DNA of 45,257 nucleotides from Enterococcus mundtii (GCF_002947535.1 NZ_PUAP01000037.1:1-45257); one strand, 5' to 3'. Shown: positions 16,804 to 26,791, counted from the first letter of the stretch. Made by a program: numbers and translations. Notes: a model not told the origin generated them from the sequence alone.

Positions 16804-18102
16804 TTATGGGTAAATACGATTTAACAAACGTGGGAATGGAATTGCTTCACGTACATGATCGATCCCTGAGATCCAAGTCACTGTACGTTCTAAGCCTAAG
16901 CCGAAACCAGAATGTGGAACAGATCCGTATTTACGTAGATCTAGGTACCATGAGTATTCTTTTTCGTCTAAGCCATGGCTCTTGATTTGTTCAAGTAAGA
17001 AATCATAGTCAGTCGCACGTTCACTTCCGCCGATGATCTCGCCATATCCTTCAGGTGCGATCATATCTGCACAAATCACGACATCTTCTCTTGTTGGATG
17101 TGGTTTCATGTAGAATGGTTTGATCGCTTTTGGATAGTTCAAGATAAAGACTGGTTGTTCAAATGAGTTCGCAATGAACGTTTCGTGTGGTGAACCAAAA
17201 TCATCGCCCCACTCGATATCGTCAAAGCCATTTTTCTTCAATAACTCGATGGCATCATCATACGTAATACGTGGGAAAGGTAATTTAGTATAAGTTTTCA
17301 ATACTTCTTTATCACGTTCTAAGACGTCTAAAGCATACTCGCAGTTATCTAATACACTTTGAACTAAGAAAGCAACATATTGTTCTTGAACTTCTAAGCT
17401 TTCTTCTTGGTGTGTGAACGCCATTTCAGGTTCGATCATCCAAAACTCGATCAAATGACGACGTGTTTTTGATTTTTCCGCACGGAAAGTTGGTCCGAAT
17501 GAGAATACTTTCCCAAATGCCATTGCAGCAGCTTCCATGTATAATTGACCACTTTGTGACAAATACGCTTTTTGATCAAAGTAGTTTGTTTCAAATAGAT
17601 CTGTTGTCCCTTCTGGCGCAGAACCAGTCAAGATCGGTGGATCGATTTTAACGAATTGGTTGTTGTTGAAAAATTCGTAAGTTGCACGGATGATTTCATT
17701 TCGAATCTGCATCACTGCATGTTGGCGAGAAGAGCGTAACCATAAATGGCGATGATCCATCAAGAAATCTGTTCCATGTTCTTTTGGTGTGATCGGATAA
17801 TCATGGCTTTCACTCACTACTTCAATGTTCGTGATCCCGATCTCATAGCCAAATTTAGAACGGCTGTCTTCACGAATTTCACCCGTTACAAGGATCGATG
17901 TTTCTTGAGAAAGATTTTTTGCCGTTTGGAAAACTTCCTCTGGCACTTCGCTTTTTACGACAACCCCTTGGAAGAATGCTGTCCCATCTCGTAATTGTAA
18001 AAAGGCGATTTTCCCACTTGAACGCTTATTAGCGACCCAAGCACCGATCGTTACTGTTTCGCCTACATGTTTTTTTGAATCGATGATTTGAATTTGTTCC
18101 AC
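16804..18102 (-). CDS. asnS: Asparaginyl-tRNA synthetase
   Basis: A 432-residue class IIb synthetase that charges tRNA-Asn with asparagine. The N-terminal OB-fold anticodon-binding domain ([23 protein letters not shown] region) is followed by the catalytic domain with motif 2 [12 protein letters not shown] and motif 3 [12 protein letters not shown]. The length is normal for bacterial AsnRS. The start is a GTG with AAAGGAGAATTTTAC upstream. It is the last gene of the dinG-ypmB-aspB-asnS cluster, an order also found in Bacillus, and lies 30 bases after the aminotransferase. Confidence 0.97.
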   Translation of the reverse strand: MEQIQIIDSKKHVGETVTIGAWVANKRSSGKIAFLQLRDGTAFFQGVVVKSEVPEEVFQTAKNLSQETSILVTGEIREDSRSKFGYEIGITNIEVVSESHDYPITPKEHGTDFLMDHRHLWLRSSRQHAVMQIRNEIIRATYEFFNNNQFVKIDPPILTGSAPEGTTDLFETNYFDQKAYLSQSGQLYMEAAAMAFGKVFSFGPTFRAEKSKTRRHLIEFWMIEPEMAFTHQEESLEVQEQYVAFLVQSVLDNCEYALDVLERDKEVLKTYTKLPFPRITYDDAIELLKKNGFDDIEWGDDFGSPHETFIANSFEQPVFILNYPKAIKPFYMKPHPTREDVVICADMIAPEGYGEIIGGSERATDYDFLLEQIKSHGLDEKEYSWYLDLRKYGSVPHSGFGLGLERTVTWISGIDHVREAIPFPRLLNRIYP

Positions 18103-18132
18103 GTAAAATTCTCCTTTGTCCTATAATAATTT

Positions 18133-19326
18133 CTATTCGTTTTGACTTTTACTCTCAATAAAACGTCGGATTCGTCGGATTCCTTCTTCTAACGTTGCAA
18201 GATCCGTCGCATAACTCAAACGAACATTTTCCGGCGCGCCGAAACCTTCACCTGTAACTAAAGCAACCCCTGTTTCTTCTAATAGATCCTCGACCCACGG
18301 CGTCACTTGTTCATAGCCACATAGCGCTAGCGTTTCTTTGACGTTCGGAAACAAATAAAATGCGCCTTGTGGTCTTTTGACTGATACCCCGGGTAAATCA
18401 ACAACAAGCGGAAACACGATGTCTAAACGTTCTTCGAATGCTTTACGCATCTCTTCAACGGTATCTTGTTCCCCTTGCAATGCTTCCACAGCCGCATATT
18501 GGCTGACTGCAGTTGGGTTACTAGTCGATTGTGAAGCAATCGCGATCATCCCATCAATGATTTTTTGATCACCGACCGCGTAACCGATACGCCAGCCTGT
18601 CATTGCATAGGTTTTTGAGACACCGTTGATGATCATCGTCTGTTCACGTATCGCTTTTGAAATCGTTGCAATTGGAGTAAACTCATTGTCATTATAAACT
18701 AATCGGCCATAAATATCATCAGCAACTATTAAAATATCATTTTTTACTGCCCATTCACCTATAGCTTGTAGTTCTTCTTTTGTATAGATCATCCCTGTCG
18801 GATTGGAAGGAGAATTGATAATAACTGCTTTTGTCTTGGGAGAACGTGCCTGTTCCAATTGTTCCAGAGTCACTTTGAAATCATTGACTTCTTGACCAGT
18901 GACAAAAACAGGGACACCTTCTGCTAATTTGACTTGTTCCCCATAGCTCACCCAATAAGGTACTGGAATGATGACTTCGTCTTTTGGGTCTAGGATCGTT
19001 TGGAACAAGGCATAGAGGGCAAATTTAGCACCGTCAGTCACAATCGTCTGAGAAGCGTCGTAAGTCAAGCCATAATAGGTTTTCAGATACGAAACGATCG
19101 CTTGTCTTAATTCTGGAATACCCGCTGTGGGGGTATAATAGCTTGCTTTTCCACTCTTGATGGCTGCAATCGCTGCTTCTTGGATATTTTCAGGCGTAGC
19201 AAAATCAGGCTCGCCTACGGTCAAACTGATAATATCTCTTCCTTGTGCTTTCAAGGCCTTTGCTTTTGCTGCAGTGGCTAGTGTTACGGAAGGCTCTAAG
19301 CGTTTCACTCTTTCTGACTGTTTCAT
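18133..19326 (-). CDS. aspB: Pyridoxal-phosphate aspartate aminotransferase
   Basis: A class I aminotransferase of 397 residues (cytoplasmic), interconverting aspartate and oxaloacetate with glutamate/2-oxoglutarate. It shows the AspAT I-gamma pattern: LTVGEPDFATP near residues 36-46, INSPSNPTG with the PLP-contacting Asn, DDIYGRLVY, and the Schiff-base Lys in NGVSKTYAMTGWRIGY. Placement directly before asnS links aspartate formation with Asn-tRNA synthesis, as in Bacillus. AAAGGA precedes the ATG. Confidence 0.93.
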   Translation of the reverse strand: MKQSERVKRLEPSVTLATAAKAKALKAQGRDIISLTVGEPDFATPENIQEAAIAAIKSGKASYYTPTAGIPELRQAIVSYLKTYYGLTYDASQTIVTDGAKFALYALFQTILDPKDEVIIPVPYWVSYGEQVKLAEGVPVFVTGQEVNDFKVTLEQLEQARSPKTKAVIINSPSNPTGMIYTKEELQAIGEWAVKNDILIVADDIYGRLVYNDNEFTPIATISKAIREQTMIINGVSKTYAMTGWRIGYAVGDQKIIDGMIAIASQSTSNPTAVSQYAAVEALQGEQDTVEEMRKAFEERLDIVFPLVVDLPGVSVKRPQGAFYLFPNVKETLALCGYEQVTPWVEDLLEETGVALVTGEGFGAPENVRLSYATDLATLEEGIRRIRRFIESKSQNE

Positions 19327-19352
19327 CCCATCTATCCTTTCATCCGTCTTTT

Positions 19353-19856
19353 CTATATCTCGCTGATGACTTTGACTTCCTCTCCCGTTTCAAAAGAAAG
19401 TAAATAATAATTCAACTGATCATCAGAGGTTTTGGCCATGACTTCCCATACTGGTTCATCTTTGTACATCCCTAAAGAAGCTTTTTCCACTTGTTGATCG
19501 GGATGTTTCTGGCTGATTTCTTGGCGGGCAGCTTCTTCGGTCAACCCTGCTTTTTGCTCTAATACTTTTACTCGCTCACCCGATTTAGGAATGATCACTG
19601 CAATATCTTGCCCTTTATCATTTTGACCTGTTAATGAAAAATAAGTGGCTTCTCGAGTAAACCAATAGAATTGGTCCACTTCCTCAAGATTTGCATATTG
19701 TTCAGCTAGTTTTGTCGCCTCTTGTTTTGCTTGCGTCATTGGGCGTGTCGCGCGCAGATAAAAAATAGTACTGATCACGATTACTGCCAATAAAGCGATG
19801 ATCAAGCCCAACAACACGCGATTGATCGTATGTTCTTTGTTTGTCTGATTCTTCAA
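19353..19856 (-). CDS. ypmB: YpmB-like membrane-anchored protein (DUF5590)
   Basis: A 167-residue protein with one N-terminal transmembrane segment (about residues 13-32, VLLGLIIALLAVIVISTIF) and an extracytoplasmic part of PepSY-like character (AARQEISQKHPDQQVEKASLG, then EPVWEV). It occupies the ypmB position between dinG and aspB. Function is unknown. The start appears to be TTG at 19856, with GGAG 9 bases upstream. Confidence 0.82.
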   Translation of the reverse strand: MKNQTNKEHTINRVLLGLIIALLAVIVISTIFYLRATRPMTQAKQEATKLAEQYANLEEVDQFYWFTREATYFSLTGQNDKGQDIAVIIPKSGERVKVLEQKAGLTEEAARQEISQKHPDQQVEKASLGMYKDEPVWEVMAKTSDDQLNYYLLSFETGEEVKVISEI

Positions 19857-19924
19857 GGACTGTCGCTCCTTCTTTTTTCATTGATGTCTATTATAACAGA
19901 TTTCGAGGTAAAAATAGTCCTCGA

Positions 19925-22717
19925 TCATGGCTTAATTTCTTCGTTTTTGTTTAAGAAATCATGGATGTCCTCACAAATTTGTTCAAAAGGTGCCTCTTGG
20001 ACAGGCATCTTTTTAGGCAAGGCATGAATGATCCTCGCGCCATATTTTGCGGTCACCAATCGTCGATCTAAAATCAGCAAGACACCTTTGTCCGTTTCCG
20101 AACGGATCAAACGACCTAAAGCTTGTCTGACCTTCAGTGCTGCCTTTGGTAAGGATTCTTGATAAAAAGGATTGATACCTTCCGATTCTAAATACGCATT
20201 TCTCGCTTTGACCATTGGACGTTGTGGATGATCGAAGGGAAGCCGCGTAATGACGACTAGTTGTAACGCATCTCCTGGCAGGTCAACGCCTTCCCAAAAA
20301 CTATCTGCACCGAATAGTACGCTCATATCAGAAAGAACAAAGCGTTTCAATAGTTTCTCACGACTGCCACCGATTCCTTGAGCTAAAATCTCTCTTCCTT
20401 GTTCAAGCATCGTCAAATGCATCCGTTGATACACCTTTTGTAAAATATCATGAGAGGTAAACAAGACCAAGATCGGTCTTTTTTCTTGTCTAATCAACTG
20501 GTATAACACATCCGTTAGATAGTCGACATACGCTGTACCACTTAATTGATTGATCTCTGGTGCTTCTTTTGGCACGAAGATCCGCGCTTGTTTTTCGTAA
20601 TCATAAGGAGAGGCAATGACTTTCAGCGGAGTACCTTCAATTCCTAATCGTTTCGCTAAGTATTGACGATCTGGACCTACTTTCAATGTCCCTCCTATAT
20701 ATAAAATCCGTTCATAGCGCTGATACCAAACTGTATTTGGGATCAGTGCAGCAGTGAAATCGTGGAGATGGAACATCGTCTGCTGTGGTGTGGCTCCTGG
20801 AACGAACCAATGGACTAAACTTTCTTGCCAATTCTCCAGCCATTCTTCCATAAAACTTGCTTGTTGATCTAAACGATCAAACAAAGCATACAGACTTGCA
20901 AGATCGACCCGCATTTGCTTCGTCCAACTTTCTTGAAGCACTTCTAATCCCGAACGAATCCTGTGTTGCAATTCCTTTATTTCTTGGTAAAAAAGATGAA
21001 GATGGTCAATGGCTGTACTTGCCTCAAAAGATAATTTATCCATGTCTTCTTTCGAGATCATGACCTCTTCCGGGTAAACTTGTCTTTTTTGTTGAGGGAT
21101 GATCTCCAGTAAACCTTCAGCTAAGCAAAGCTGTGCTTCACGAAGCGCGGACAACTCTTCTTTGTAAATATCAAGCCAACGCTGCCCCTCATGATTGGCT
21201 GGCAGATAGCCTTTGAAGCGATCGAACAAGCGGTCAGGCTCTTCGAATAATTGCACTTCCTTGTTAAAATAGCTCAAACTAAACCGTTGATCATTGACTT
21301 TTTCAGCAATCTCAGGCAAATGGTGCGCTTCATCAATCAATAAATAAGGACTTTCAGGCAACAACGGTGTCTTTCTTTGCGTTTCTTGGACTAAGAAAGC
21401 ATGGTTGACGATCAAGAAATTGCTTTGCTTGATTTGTCGATGCAAAAATCGAATAAAATCTTGTTCATAAAATGCTTGTTTTTTTGCTAAAAAATCAAGC
21501 CCCCGATGGGAAACATCTGTAAAAAAGGCATGATTCAAATTCGTTAGATGCAACTCGTCTAAATCCCCTGTTTTCGTCTGTGTCAACCAGACAAGAACCG
21601 TCATTTGGTAGAGTGCATACTGCTTTTGCTCCTTTGGCTCAAGGAGTGTAGCTTTAAACCGTTGCAAATCGAGATAATGGCGGTAGCTTTTGATAATTGT
21701 TGCTTGGATCGGTTGATCGAATAATTGATTCAACAAAGGAATATCTTTTTCCATGATCTGCTCTTGTAAAACAAGTGAGACCGTACTGATCACTGCCGGC
21801 TTCTCCGGTGTAGCTAGATAGCTAAGAGGCAATAGATAGCCGATCGTCTTGCCCATACCAGTTGCAGCTTCGATCATCAAATTTTTTGATTCATCTTTGG
21901 TAAAATGATCATAAACAACATTCATCAAACGATTTTGTTCCTTACGATACATCAACGTTTTCCCAAATATTTTTTCTTTCGCTTGTTTTTTTCTTGGATA
22001 ATCTTTATGACCATAGTAGACTTCTGAAAATAATTCGACTTCTTTTTTTTGTAAGGCGATTCCCTCGATGATTTCCAGTTCGTCCGATAAAGGTGGTGGC
22101 TGCTTTCTCAGCTCATTAGTGATTTGCTCGATGAATAACTTGGTATCCATCCCTGTATGATTGCTCAGTTTCACGATTTGTTCAAGTGTCACTAAAGGTA
22201 AGCGGCGCATCCGTTCTTCAATCAGTAAGAGCAACTGGGCTGTCACTTCTGCATCACTGTCTGCTTGATGGGGATTATTGTGGATAAAACCCAGACTTTC
22301 TGACAAATCAGCTAAACGAAAGCTCGGTTCGGTCGGTAAAAATATCTGTGCCAACTCGACCGTATCGATTCCCGGAATCTTTAATTTGGGGACACCACAG
22401 CGAGTCAATTCATGGTTCAAAAACTGATAATCGAAATAAATATTATGCGCCACGAAGATAGTATCCGCTAGAAGGTTGTAAATCGTTTGTGCTACATCTT
22501 CAAAATAGGGTGAACGATGGACACGTTGATTGGTGATCCCTGTCAAATGCTGGATCTGTTTTGAGATTTTTCGCCCAGGGTTGATATCCATCGAATAACG
22601 AGAGGTGATCCGCCCATCTTCGATCATGACACATCCAAATTGGATAATGCGATCTTCTTTTGGATTTGTCCCAGTCGTTTCAATATCGACGACTGCATAA
22701 GTTTTCGGTTTCAACAT
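19925..22717 (-). CDS. dinG: DinG-family helicase with N-terminal 3'-5' exonuclease domain
   Basis: A 930-residue fusion. Residues 1-170 form a DnaQ-type exonuclease: VDIETTGTNP (ExoI Asp/Glu), VAHNIYFDYQF (ExoII), and HQADSDAEVT (ExoIII His and Asp). The rest is an XPD/DinG-type superfamily 2 helicase with Walker A AATGMGKTIGYLLP, the DEAH box LIDEAHHLPE and the C-terminal QALGRLIRSETDKG motif VI. The four cysteines of an iron-sulfur cluster seen in E. coli DinG are not evident, as in the Firmicutes form. It acts on DNA repair or recombination intermediates; the precise role is unclear. First gene of the cluster ending in asnS. Confidence 0.93.
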   Translation of the reverse strand: MLKPKTYAVVDIETTGTNPKEDRIIQFGCVMIEDGRITSRYSMDINPGRKISKQIQHLTGITNQRVHRSPYFEDVAQTIYNLLADTIFVAHNIYFDYQFLNHELTRCGVPKLKIPGIDTVELAQIFLPTEPSFRLADLSESLGFIHNNPHQADSDAEVTAQLLLLIEERMRRLPLVTLEQIVKLSNHTGMDTKLFIEQITNELRKQPPPLSDELEIIEGIALQKKEVELFSEVYYGHKDYPRKKQAKEKIFGKTLMYRKEQNRLMNVVYDHFTKDESKNLMIEAATGMGKTIGYLLPLSYLATPEKPAVISTVSLVLQEQIMEKDIPLLNQLFDQPIQATIIKSYRHYLDLQRFKATLLEPKEQKQYALYQMTVLVWLTQTKTGDLDELHLTNLNHAFFTDVSHRGLDFLAKKQAFYEQDFIRFLHRQIKQSNFLIVNHAFLVQETQRKTPLLPESPYLLIDEAHHLPEIAEKVNDQRFSLSYFNKEVQLFEEPDRLFDRFKGYLPANHEGQRWLDIYKEELSALREAQLCLAEGLLEIIPQQKRQVYPEEVMISKEDMDKLSFEASTAIDHLHLFYQEIKELQHRIRSGLEVLQESWTKQMRVDLASLYALFDRLDQQASFMEEWLENWQESLVHWFVPGATPQQTMFHLHDFTAALIPNTVWYQRYERILYIGGTLKVGPDRQYLAKRLGIEGTPLKVIASPYDYEKQARIFVPKEAPEINQLSGTAYVDYLTDVLYQLIRQEKRPILVLFTSHDILQKVYQRMHLTMLEQGREILAQGIGGSREKLLKRFVLSDMSVLFGADSFWEGVDLPGDALQLVVITRLPFDHPQRPMVKARNAYLESEGINPFYQESLPKAALKVRQALGRLIRSETDKGVLLILDRRLVTAKYGARIIHALPKKMPVQEAPFEQICEDIHDFLNKNEEIKP

Positions 22718-22940
22718 ATCTTCCTCTTCTCTTCCCTCTAGTCTTCTTTTGAAATTATACTACAAAACACTTGAAAATTCTTAGGAAATCAACCTAATGT
22801 ATACGTCTGTAGTTATCTCTGTTACTGAAAGAAGTAGTAAGTTCACTTCCTACCACCTTATCTCGTTATCTTTTATCCACCTAACCTGAGAGATGTTCTT
22901 AGATGAAGACGGTCAAAGAATATTATAAGAAAACACAAAA

Positions 22941-22975
22941 AAGCCCAGACCGCTAGGAACTAGCAGACTGAGCTT
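22941..22975 (-). terminator. Terminator after the cold-shock gene
   Basis: A stem of about 15 bp (AGCCCAGACCGCTAG against CTAGCAGACTGAGCT, with G-U pairs and one mismatch) ends in a T-run on the minus strand. The adjoining stretch 22740-22930 shows nothing else. Confidence 0.85.
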
Positions 22976-22994
22976 TTATTTAGTAGTGGGTTAA

Positions 22995-23195
22995 TTAAGC
23001 TTTAACAACGTTAGTTGCTTGAGGGCCACGTTGACCTTCTTCAACATCGAAGTTTACTGTTTGGCCTTCTTCTAAAGTTTTGAATCCATCACCTTGGATA
23101 GCTGAGAAATGAACGAATACATCGTTGCCGTTTTCTGCTGTAATGAAACCGAAACCTTTTTCTGAGTTAAACCATTTCACTGTACCTGTTTCCAT
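22995..23195 (-). CDS. Cold-shock protein (CspA family)
   Basis: A 66-residue single cold-shock domain with RNP1 KGFGFI (residues about 14-19) and RNP2 VFVHF (about 27-31), binding single-stranded RNA and DNA as a chaperone in the cytoplasm. The length is standard. A perfect AAGGAGGA stands before the ATG. It is a monocistronic gene with a leader of about 110 bases, a feature often used for cold-dependent translation in this family. Confidence 0.95.
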   Translation of the reverse strand: METGTVKWFNSEKGFGFITAENGNDVFVHFSAIQGDGFKTLEEGQTVNFDVEEGQRGPQATNVVKA

Positions 23196-23318
23196 AATAA
23201 AAATCCTCCTTGTGTATCAAACACATATTTTGCAATTACTTGAATGGTGAATATCTGGAAGATGTTTATTTGAAACAAACTACCAAGATTACCGAACAAA
23301 AACTACATAGTTATTGTA
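23196..23318 (-). promoter_or_regulatory. Long leader and probable promoter of the cold-shock gene
   Basis: An extended -10 element (TGCTACAAT; TACAAT at 23313-23318) lies about 118 bases before the start codon, with no good -35 hexamer. The transcript would carry a leader of about 110 bases, as is typical of csp mRNAs whose folding responds to temperature. The rest of the gap to 23480 is AT-rich with no other signal. Confidence 0.55.
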
Positions 23319-23482
23319 GCACATTAATTACAGTTTAGCTAGCAAATTTTGGGCTTTTTTTATTTTTTTTTCATTCTTTTGCTTATTTCTCCAAAGAAAA
23401 CGAACGTTTTTAATTTACGCTTAAAAAAAATTCAGTTTTCAGTTAGGTGATCTCCTCACATTTCTTCCTTGAGAAATAAGAA

Positions 23483-23521
23483 AAAGCCACGAAATCAAGT
23501 AAATGATCTGCATGGCTTTTC
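23483..23521 (-). terminator. Terminator after the baeRF-like gene
   Basis: AAAAGCCA and TGGCTTTT form a perfect outer stem, with inner ATCA/TGAT pairing; a T-run follows on the minus strand. Confidence 0.8.
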
Positions 23522-23571
23522 CTTACTTATTAAACAGATTATCCATAGTTTCTAGGTACTGTTCCTAGAGA

Positions 23572-24678
23572 CTAATAACGCAATATCGCGGTCAAGCTCT
23601 TTTCGTCAGGCGCATCTTTTTGATCCAAGATAAAGACTTGTCCGCCATTGGTGATCACGTCGTCAGCTAGTTGATTCAATACTTGTCGACGGTCGTACTC
23701 TGTTTCTGGGTCTTCACCAAAACCGTCAGCGAGATTAGAGGTTGCGATAAATAAGTGAGAAATCTTTCCCTCTTTCGCTGCTGGCACGATGTCCACTAGT
23801 TGATCCAAGAATTTTTTATCTAGCAGTTGATTGTAGCTACTTGCTTCCTTCGCTGCCAGTTCATCCGAAAGTTTCTTTGCACCTGCTTCGATATCTTTTA
23901 AAGTTAATTGGGCAGGTGAAGCTGAGATCGCCACATCTGAACGGTAATAAGGGTTTTTCGCCACTTTTTTGAACATTGTTTGATTTTCAGGTAAAGCATA
24001 CAAGTACACAGGCCATTTTTCAGGATTATCCAAGCTGTCTTTGAGAAATTCATCGACCGCTTGATAATAGTTGATCCAGTCAATTTCAACTTCTTCATCC
24101 TTAGGGTTAACTCCATGGAAAGTTGAACCTTCACTTCCGTTTGACGAGTAGTTGATCCCACCACCTGTCAGTTCAGATCCTAAAGCTGTCACCACATCTG
24201 TAGGTGCTCCTTTTGGTAGATCAACTTCTTTTACTTGTTTGTTGCTTACTTCGTAAAGCTTCATCGAGTCACGATTCAATCCTAGTAAATAATACGAGTA
24301 GTTAAAGTGTCCATTTTTGATGATCGCTAATAAATAAGGTAGGTCACTTACATAATATTGATCATCTACTGCAATACTCAAACGATGAACTATTGTACTT
24401 TCAGGAGACAAAATAACCGCGACACTCGCAGTGGCGCTGCGCCAAAATGAAGCATCTTCTAGTAGTTGATCGATCTTTTTTTGAAAAATCGACCAATCAT
24501 GCTCCGCATATTTCTTTTCAAAACGTTTTTTTGCTTCTTTTGCAAAGTTCTTGAATTTGATCTGATCTTTTTCCACATCTTGATGTGCAACGTGAGTGTT
24601 TAGCATAATAGTAATAAATGGTCCTTTGACACCTGCTGAAGTCAGTTGTGACAGTAACTCTCTATCCTTTTTCGCCAT
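23572..24678 (-). CDS. baeRF-family protein (bacterial eRF1-like), probably family 6
   Basis: A 368-residue cytoplasmic protein resembling the bacterial archaeo-eukaryotic release factor (baeRF) group. The N-terminal part has LLSQLTSAGVKGPFITIMLNTH, the middle YVSDLPYLLAIIKNGHFNYSYYLLGLNRDSMKLYEV, and the loop before the central domain contains a Gly-rich stretch ending FHG. The C-terminal part GGQVFILDQ resembles the L7Ae-like end of eRF1. These proteins are proposed to act at the ribosome, perhaps in rescue or hibernation, but none here is proven. The start MAKKDREL at 24678 is chosen for AGGAGGGG 8 bases upstream; the ORF extends 8 codons further. Confidence 0.72.
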   Translation of the reverse strand: MAKKDRELLSQLTSAGVKGPFITIMLNTHVAHQDVEKDQIKFKNFAKEAKKRFEKKYAEHDWSIFQKKIDQLLEDASFWRSATASVAVILSPESTIVHRLSIAVDDQYYVSDLPYLLAIIKNGHFNYSYYLLGLNRDSMKLYEVSNKQVKEVDLPKGAPTDVVTALGSELTGGGINYSSNGSEGSTFHGVNPKDEEVEIDWINYYQAVDEFLKDSLDNPEKWPVYLYALPENQTMFKKVAKNPYYRSDVAISASPAQLTLKDIEAGAKKLSDELAAKEASSYNQLLDKKFLDQLVDIVPAAKEGKISHLFIATSNLADGFGEDPETEYDRRQVLNQLADDVITNGGQVFILDQKDAPDEKSLTAILRY

Positions 24679-24917
24679 AAACGTACCCCTCCTAAAAATC
24701 ATTTCTTCAATACTACTAACTAAAGTCTACCACAACCATTTTTATCCATAAAACAAAATGGTCCCTGTACGAAAAAACGATTTCAGTTTCATCTTTAACT
24801 AAGCATTGCTTTCTTCAACTATTCTTCAAAATTTCATCAATGATTCGTTACACTTCCAAGCTAAATTATTCATACCTAACTGGTAACATGAAGAAAAGTA
24901 GAAATCGAGGTGTTTTT

Positions 24918-25034
24918 ATGCAATTATTGATGATATTTAGTTTACTATGTATGACTGCTCTATTTGTATTCACTGCCTTTCGTCTAAATGAACCTGAGGC
25001 TCAACCTGTTCGAATCAAAAAGAATGAACGTTAA
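24918..25034 (+). CDS. Tiny single-span membrane protein
   Basis: A 38-residue reading frame: a hydrophobic helix at residues 2-20 (QLLMIFSLLCMTALFVFTA) and a charged tail ending RIKKNER. GAGGTG lies 7 bases before the ATG. It stands alone between the baeRF gene and the carboxypeptidase and could be an unannotated small protein. No family is recognised. An in-frame ATG at 24840 exists without a ribosome site. Confidence 0.5.
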   Translation: MQLLMIFSLLCMTALFVFTAFRLNEPEAQPVRIKKNER

Positions 25035-25154
25035 CTTTCTCCTGTGTTCGTTTTTGTTTATCTAAAGTTTTTTTCAGAAAGATTGAAACTACGTACGCTC
25101 TCTGATAAAATTTTAATTTGTAGCAAATCAAATTAGAAAACAAGGAGATTGGAC

Positions 25155-26462
25155 ATGGGCACTAAGAAAAAACATTTCGCTTTACTGTTGGCAACGCTTC
25201 TTTTGACATTAGGATCATTTCTGCCAACTTTATCCGTATATGCAGATGAAACATTTTCTGTGAATTCCCAAGCAGCATTTGCTGTGGACGCAACAAGCGG
25301 AAAAATTTTATACGATCAAGACGGAGAAAAAACAATGGGGATCGCGTCGATCTCAAAAATCATTGGGTTGTACATCGTACTCGACCAAGTCAAAGAAGGA
25401 AAATTAGCCTGGGATGATGAAGTGGCAATCTCCGATTATGCTGAAACATTGAGTATCGCACCTAATTTATCGAATGTTCCCTTACATAAGGAGAATACCT
25501 ACACTGTAAAAGAACTTTTTGACTCTGCTTTTATCCAATCAGCCAACGCATCAATGGTCGCTTTAGCTGAAAAGATCTCTGGCAGCGAAACAGCATTTCT
25601 GACTGTCATGAATGACCAGTTAAAAGAATGGGGCATTGAAAATGCAACGATCGTCAATGTTTCTGGCTTGAACAACGTGTACCTCGGCGCAAATCGTCCA
25701 GAAGGTACTGGCGAGGCAGATGAAAATCAAATGTCCGCAAAAGATGTAGCGATCATCGCACGTCATCTGTTACTTGATTTTCCCGAGGTACTAGAAGTGA
25801 CGAGCACTGCAACAAAAATGTTTGGTGAAAATACACAATCACCGGTTGAAATGGTCAATTGGAATTGGATGCTTCCAGGTTTTATCAACTTCAAAGAAGG
25901 CGTTGATGGTCTAAAAACTGGAACGACTGATTTTGCTGGGGCTTGTTTTGTCGGTACCATCGAAAGAGACGGCAAACGAATCATTACAGTGGTCTTGAAT
26001 GCGGAAGGCCATGAGCTAAATCCAAGCGTTCGTTTCACTGAGACGGCTCGTTTGATGGATTATTGCTATGATAACTGGTCAGTCAAAGAAATCGGCAAAT
26101 CAAATGCAAGCATTCCTTCACTCAAATCGATCGATGTGAAAAACGGAAAAGAAACTTCCGTCAATGTCGTCTTAAAAAGCCCAGTCAGTGTCTGGGTCAG
26201 AAATGATATGGATACTGGTCAATTGACGATCACGCCAAAGATCGATGAAGAAAAAGTAAAAGACAATGAACTTGAAGCACCGGTCGTTAGAGGGACAAAA
26301 GTTGGCACAGCCACGATCACTTTAGCTAATGATCAATTAGGTTACTTAGAAGATGATGCCTCTCCAAGTACTGACATCATCACTGCTAGTTCGGTTGAAA
26401 AAGCGAATATCTTTGTGATTGGCTGGCGCAACGTCACTAATTTTTTCAGTAATCTATTCTAA
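25155..26462 (+). CDS. D-alanyl-D-alanine carboxypeptidase (low-molecular-weight PBP5 type)
   Basis: A 435-residue secreted penicillin-binding protein that trims the terminal D-Ala of peptidoglycan stem peptides. A signal peptide covers residues 1-29 or so, ending near SVYADE. Active-site motifs are SISK (SxxK, nucleophilic Ser, about residue 68), SAN (SxN, about 128) and KTGT (about 255). A C-terminal beta-rich domain and a final amphipathic helix (WRNVTNFFSNLF) anchor it to the membrane as in PBP5. AAGGAG lies 7 bases before the ATG at 25155; an in-frame TTG at 25149 is too close. It is monocistronic with a terminator behind it. Confidence 0.92.
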   Translation: MGTKKKHFALLLATLLLTLGSFLPTLSVYADETFSVNSQAAFAVDATSGKILYDQDGEKTMGIASISKIIGLYIVLDQVKEGKLAWDDEVAISDYAETLSIAPNLSNVPLHKENTYTVKELFDSAFIQSANASMVALAEKISGSETAFLTVMNDQLKEWGIENATIVNVSGLNNVYLGANRPEGTGEADENQMSAKDVAIIARHLLLDFPEVLEVTSTATKMFGENTQSPVEMVNWNWMLPGFINFKEGVDGLKTGTTDFAGACFVGTIERDGKRIITVVLNAEGHELNPSVRFTETARLMDYCYDNWSVKEIGKSNASIPSLKSIDVKNGKETSVNVVLKSPVSVWVRNDMDTGQLTITPKIDEEKVKDNELEAPVVRGTKVGTATITLANDQLGYLEDDASPSTDIITASSVEKANIFVIGWRNVTNFFSNLF

Positions 26463-26494
26463 ATAAACATTCCAAAACGTTACATCAATTACTT

Positions 26495-26562
26495 ACCCAA
26501 ACAGTAAAAGGTGGCTCTTCTTCACGAATCGACGAAGCGCAATCAACCTTTACTGTTTGGGT
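26495..26562 (+). terminator. Terminator after the carboxypeptidase gene
   Basis: ACCCAAACAGTAAAAGGT pairs with ACCTTTACTGTTTGGGT (one bulge) around a loop of about 33 bases, followed by a T-rich run. The long loop is unusual. Confidence 0.85.
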
Positions 26563-26644
26563 ATTGTTTTGTTTTTTACAGAAAATAAATGTATTTTCTA
26601 TTTTTTCTTTTTTTATAACAGCATTTTTACAAATTTTTCGTTAT

Positions 26645-26791
26645 ACTGTAGATGGTAGATTGTTACTTGTAGGGTTGGTCTATGAGGGGCGAGTAACACT
26701 ATCAGTTCGTGTTGAATAATCATCACTACTGTTATCCATCTGTTTTCCATTCGCAGTGATGACTACACGATTAGAAAAAGGAGTTGGTCAT
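26645..26791 (+). promoter_or_regulatory. Structured 5' leader of the YdcF-like gene
   Basis: A probable -10 TATACT (26642-26647) precedes a leader of about 140 bases with two stems: TGTTACTTG (26661-26669) with CGAGTAACA (26690-26698), and CATCACT (26721-26727) with AGTGATG (26755-26761). GATGG (26651-26655) can alternatively pair with CCATC (26736-26740), which would compete with the second loop. No known riboswitch class is recognised. The region before it (26565-26640) is AT-rich. Confidence 0.4.
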
